DNA of 64,000 nucleotides from Littorina saxatilis (lineage: Eukaryota > Mollusca > Gastropoda > Littorinimorpha > Littorinidae). The stretch spans positions 25,722,324 through 25,786,323 of the forward strand of contig NC_090251.1 of the NCBI RefSeq assembly GCF_037325665.1, written 5' to 3'. Below the pieces are notes generated by a model, which was given only the letters and a program-made list of their open reading frames with translations, had not been told where the DNA came from and ran no database searches. This document shows positions 45,087 through 64,000 of this stretch, in pieces. Both the position numbers and the translations under genes were made by a program. Numbering within the stretch: the stretch's first letter is position 1; every line of letters starts with the position of its first letter.

Positions 45087-45964
45087 ACAGGGTCCCCACT
45101 GTTTTTTAGAAACAAAATTCCATGACTTTCCATGAGCCTCAATAACATTTTCCATGACTAGATCCACAGGTCGCCATTTCCGAACACCAAACTTTTTACG
45201 TCTTGTCACTGCCAGTTTTGACACTGGCTTGCTTTGCACTGAATTTGAGTCAGTTTCTACGCAGTGTCTCTTCGACAAGCAAGTCAAGCATTTGCTACGC
45301 AGTCAGATTATCGGTAATGTTTGCTGGTCCTGTCATTTCACTAAACTGGACCAGCCACTGTTTGTATCCATCTGCACTTTCGTAAATTCCGTTTCGTAAC
45401 CGTCACTGTGACTTGACGAACTGTCATTTTTTTTCACCGCGATACACAGTTCATTGCGAAGATCTTCCTCGGTAATTCGTTCCAATTCCGCATACATTTT
45501 GTTGTCAAGAAACAACTCGAAAGAAAGTTTCAAACTCATCATTCTCCATCTTGCTTGTCGAAGCGCTAAAGTACTTTATCGATGGAAAAACAAAAGCAGA
45601 AAACTTCGACGAAACCGACTCAAATGCAGCGCAGACGACACGACGAGATAACGGAAGGAAGTGAGCCTCGCTTTGGCTCAAGTGCCGTTAAAAATACCGT
45701 TATATTCGTATGCAAATACGAACGAGAAGTTGGTCATACGAACAAGCCTTGTGCTGGTGACGCAAGGGGGGGGGGGGGGGGGGGGGGGGGACAGACGAAA
45801 ATCGCCGCTGGCGTGCTAAAGGTTAATGTTTTTTCTTTCTTAATTTTGTTAAATTCCATGACTTTCCATGGCTTGAATTGAAATTCCATGACTTTCCAGG
45901 CCTGGAAAATTAAAAATCAAATTCCATGACTTTCCAGGTTTTCCATGACCTGTACGAACCCTGT
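45087..45964. mobile_element. Family H element with short inverted ends
   Basis: ACAGGGT at the left and ACCCTGT at the right, with TGTCA flanking both sides. The sub-terminal phrase TTCCATGACTTTCCA recurs four times. A G-run lies at 45766-45790. Confidence 0.6.
45333..45542 (-). other. Unknown 69-codon ORF inside family H
   Basis: Reads MYAELERITEEDLRNELCIA then acidic and Ser-rich sequence ending GWSSLVK. The upstream side on this strand is CpG-rich like a promoter. No family recognised; could be the first exon of a gene picked up by the element. Confidence 0.25.
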
Positions 45965-46523
45965 GTCAAAGTTACGAGTGCTTCTCTTTCGTGCTCGTGC
46001 CTAATCATCTGTTTCAGCACTTGTACACACAAGCAGATTTGAAAAACTTGTCAAATCAAATCAGCAGTTCATGTTCAGCTTCAATCACAACTAGTTTTTT
46101 GTAAACAGGATTACAAAAAAGCATTACAAAAGCAGGATTACAAAAAAGAGGCAAGTGTCTAAAGAAAAAAAAGTTAAATTGACTTAAAAGTTTAAAGAGG
46201 CCAGCTGTTAGTTATAATCTTCTCTCGATTTGAATAATGTGATTCTTTGGCTGTACTTTTTTTTTTACACCGCCTTCAATCTGATCAACCATCAAGTTAG
46301 AAATGAAGAACACAAGGTACTGAACAGATGCATTAAAACTGACTGCGCTAATTCAAATCAACATAACCACACCCTTCTGTCAAGTATATTATCCGTTCAA
46401 ATCTGAATTGCCTCAACATCACTTAATTTTTGCGTAGCACTAGCAGTCTTCACAATCAAATTTGAAAAAAAATGAGTTGTTATCCTGCATTAGTACAAAA
46501 TGGTAACTGACCGACTGAAGTTA

Positions 46524-46873
46524 GGCCAAAAAAAAAAATTGTCTGTTTCTGGTAACATGGCTAAAAAAAAATAGGGTCGGTAGGTAGGGATATTTTTTTT
46601 TTTTTACCCCAAATGTAGACCAATAAAACTAACTTTAAAAATCGCGCAAAGAGACTGGATTCACTATACATAGAGACAAGACACTCAACACATTTACAAA
46701 TCGTCAGCGGACTTTCGTTTTCACACGTTTTTGTTGTTCATTTTCTCACCCTGTCCTTTACCACCAAAAAAAAAATTAAAAAAATTTTGAGTTTGGAAAA
46801 AAAAAGTTTAGGGTCGGCGCCGAAATTTAGGGTCGGTCGGGTGACCAGAAACAGACAAATTTTTTTTTTGGCC
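46524..46873. mobile_element. Family F MITE, copy 2
   Basis: Same ends as 37710-38068, target duplication TTA, interior almost identical. Confidence 0.85.
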
Positions 46874-47656
46874 TTAGCTTTAAATAGCTGCTTAGGCAAT
46901 CAACCAGGAGACGAAGTTTTGTTCTTCGCTGAATGGAAATGATAATGAAAACATGTCGGAGGGGAGCGTTTCATTGGACAAATCAAAATTAAGTAAAAAG
47001 GGAAACGGAATATGGACTCATCAGATCCATCATCTTCTTTTTTAAGTACCGAGGTGACAACAAATGGTCTGAGCAATGTGTATCAAAGAAAGCGAGTGGG
47101 AAATTCTTAAATGGACAAAAGCAGAGAACTGGAACTTTCAACTCAAACATGTTAGCTTGAGTGGCAATTTGGATCATGAGCAGCAGTTCACACGCAGACA
47201 ACAGCTCAACGGCACACCTCAGCACTCCTTAACACCACACGGCACAGCAAAAAGTCTATCAGCACCAACCAAATCATGCATACACACTCAATCCCTCTCA
47301 CAGCATGCCACACCCCAACTCTCTCTCGCACACACTTTCACACTACACTCTCCCAACAGTGCAAACGCATGGTATCAAAGTAACCACCAGAACAACGACT
47401 GTCTGGCATCAACGCACAAGCACTGGCGCGACGGCGCCCAGAGTGAAGCACGTTGACGTCAAACTAGTCACTAGAGGTGTGAATGCTGGCGCTAGGGCGC
47501 CTAGAGCATCACAACGCGACACCTGACACGTCACATCAGGACGCCACAAATGTGCCTGTCACTGACACAATGCAAAGCACCGCGAGTGACACACACACAC
47601 ACACAAAGTCACTGTCTTGAAAAGCCTGGTGGAAAGCGTGGTTGGGACGGACGTCA
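46874..47656 (-). other. PRMT1 3' UTR and downstream region
   Basis: Directly follows the PRMT1 stop. Contains a CA-rich part. No AATAAA or ATTAAA in gene orientation was seen before the family F MITE. Confidence 0.45.
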
Positions 47657-63475
<15,819 letters not shown>

Positions 63476-63550
63476 TTAAAATCATTCAACGAGTTAATGA
63501 CTGGCAGTTAGTTACCAGGGTACCAATCAGAGTAGAAAAAAGAAAAAGGA

Positions 63551-64000
63551 ATAAGTCGCGTAAGGCGAAATTACTACATTTAGTCAAGCTGTGGAACTCA
63601 CAGAATGAAACTGAACGTAGTCCGCCGCTAATGCAAAAGGCAGTGAAAGTGACGAGCCTGTTTGGCGCGGTAGCAGTTGCGCTGTGCTTCATAGCACGCT
63701 TTACTGTACCTCTCTTCGTTTTAACTTTCTGAGCGTGTTTTTAATCCAAACATATCATATCTATATGTTTTTGGAATCAGGAACCGACAAGGAATGAGAT
63801 AAAATAGTTTTTAAAACGATTTCAGAAATTTAATTTTGATCATAATTTTTATATTTTTAATTTTCAGAGCTTGTTTTTAATCCGAATATAACATAATTAT
63901 ATGTTTTGGGAATCAGAACACGATGAAGAATAAATAAAGCCAGATATGACGTCATAAAAGACATTTATCGAAAAATGAAAAAACGTCTGGGGATTAGGAA
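63551..64000 (+). mobile_element. Family A element, cut by the window edge
   Basis: Left end AAGTCGCGTAAGGCGAAATT; carries an internal deletion of about 260 bp between GAAGAATAAA and GCCAGATATGACG. Lies upstream of the first visible PRMT1 exon, in an intron. Confidence 0.8.

Noticed and set aside
47076-47456. 126-codon ORF downstream of PRMT1
   Set aside because: Antisense to the probable PRMT1 3' UTR, rich in CA-derived His/Thr/Ser; no domain.

Overview
The window looks like nuclear DNA of a mollusc, most likely a gastropod. Genes are split into small exons by kilobase introns. The spaces between exons are crowded with tRNA-headed SINEs, one of which ends in the TTCGTGGT...TTAAACACC domain common in molluscs, and with many short inverted-repeat elements, dinucleotide tracts and homopolymer runs. 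The organism call is inference from this style; no species-specific marker was recognised.

Two multi-exon host genes can be read with confidence, both on the minus strand. (1) PRMT1, protein arginine methyltransferase 1, runs from 63466 down to 47657. Nine coding exons join in frame through consensus splice sites to 358 residues plus stop; only a short first coding exon lies beyond the right edge. (2) A gene from 39338 down to 22282 with twelve exons whose phases all agree, giving 649 residues. It starts with a basic helix-loop-helix of the STRA8/MEIOSIN type, continues through a low-complexity middle with four CDK-type sites, has an acidic motif, and ends in an HMG-like helical segment. In vertebrates these are the factors that switch germ cells into meiosis. 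I regard this gene as the most interesting content of the window. Most of its exons are short or sit in frames that plain ORF calling would not link.

Region by region: 1-3118 holds SINE and repeat debris, a fold-back element and an inverted-repeat element (family B) carrying a 5'-truncated LINE. 3118-22281 has no recognisable gene: repeat family A copies, fold-back elements, tandem repeats, a SINE head and microsatellites. 22282-39338 is the STRA8-like gene, its introns holding two family D elements, a second family B copy, MITEs and SINEs. 39339-47656 is intergenic, with a nested A/SINE pair, a hAT-like MITE, a SINE, a Harbinger-like MITE and an element with an unknown ORF. 47657-63466 is PRMT1; its introns hold family D and E elements, an inverted SINE pair, a decayed duplicate of one of its own exons, an orphan C-terminal domain, a Tc1-type MITE inside a larger element, and a piggyBac element with the start of a transposase. 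63551-64000 is another family A copy.

Repeat families are labelled A to I here for cross-reference only; the names are not from any database.
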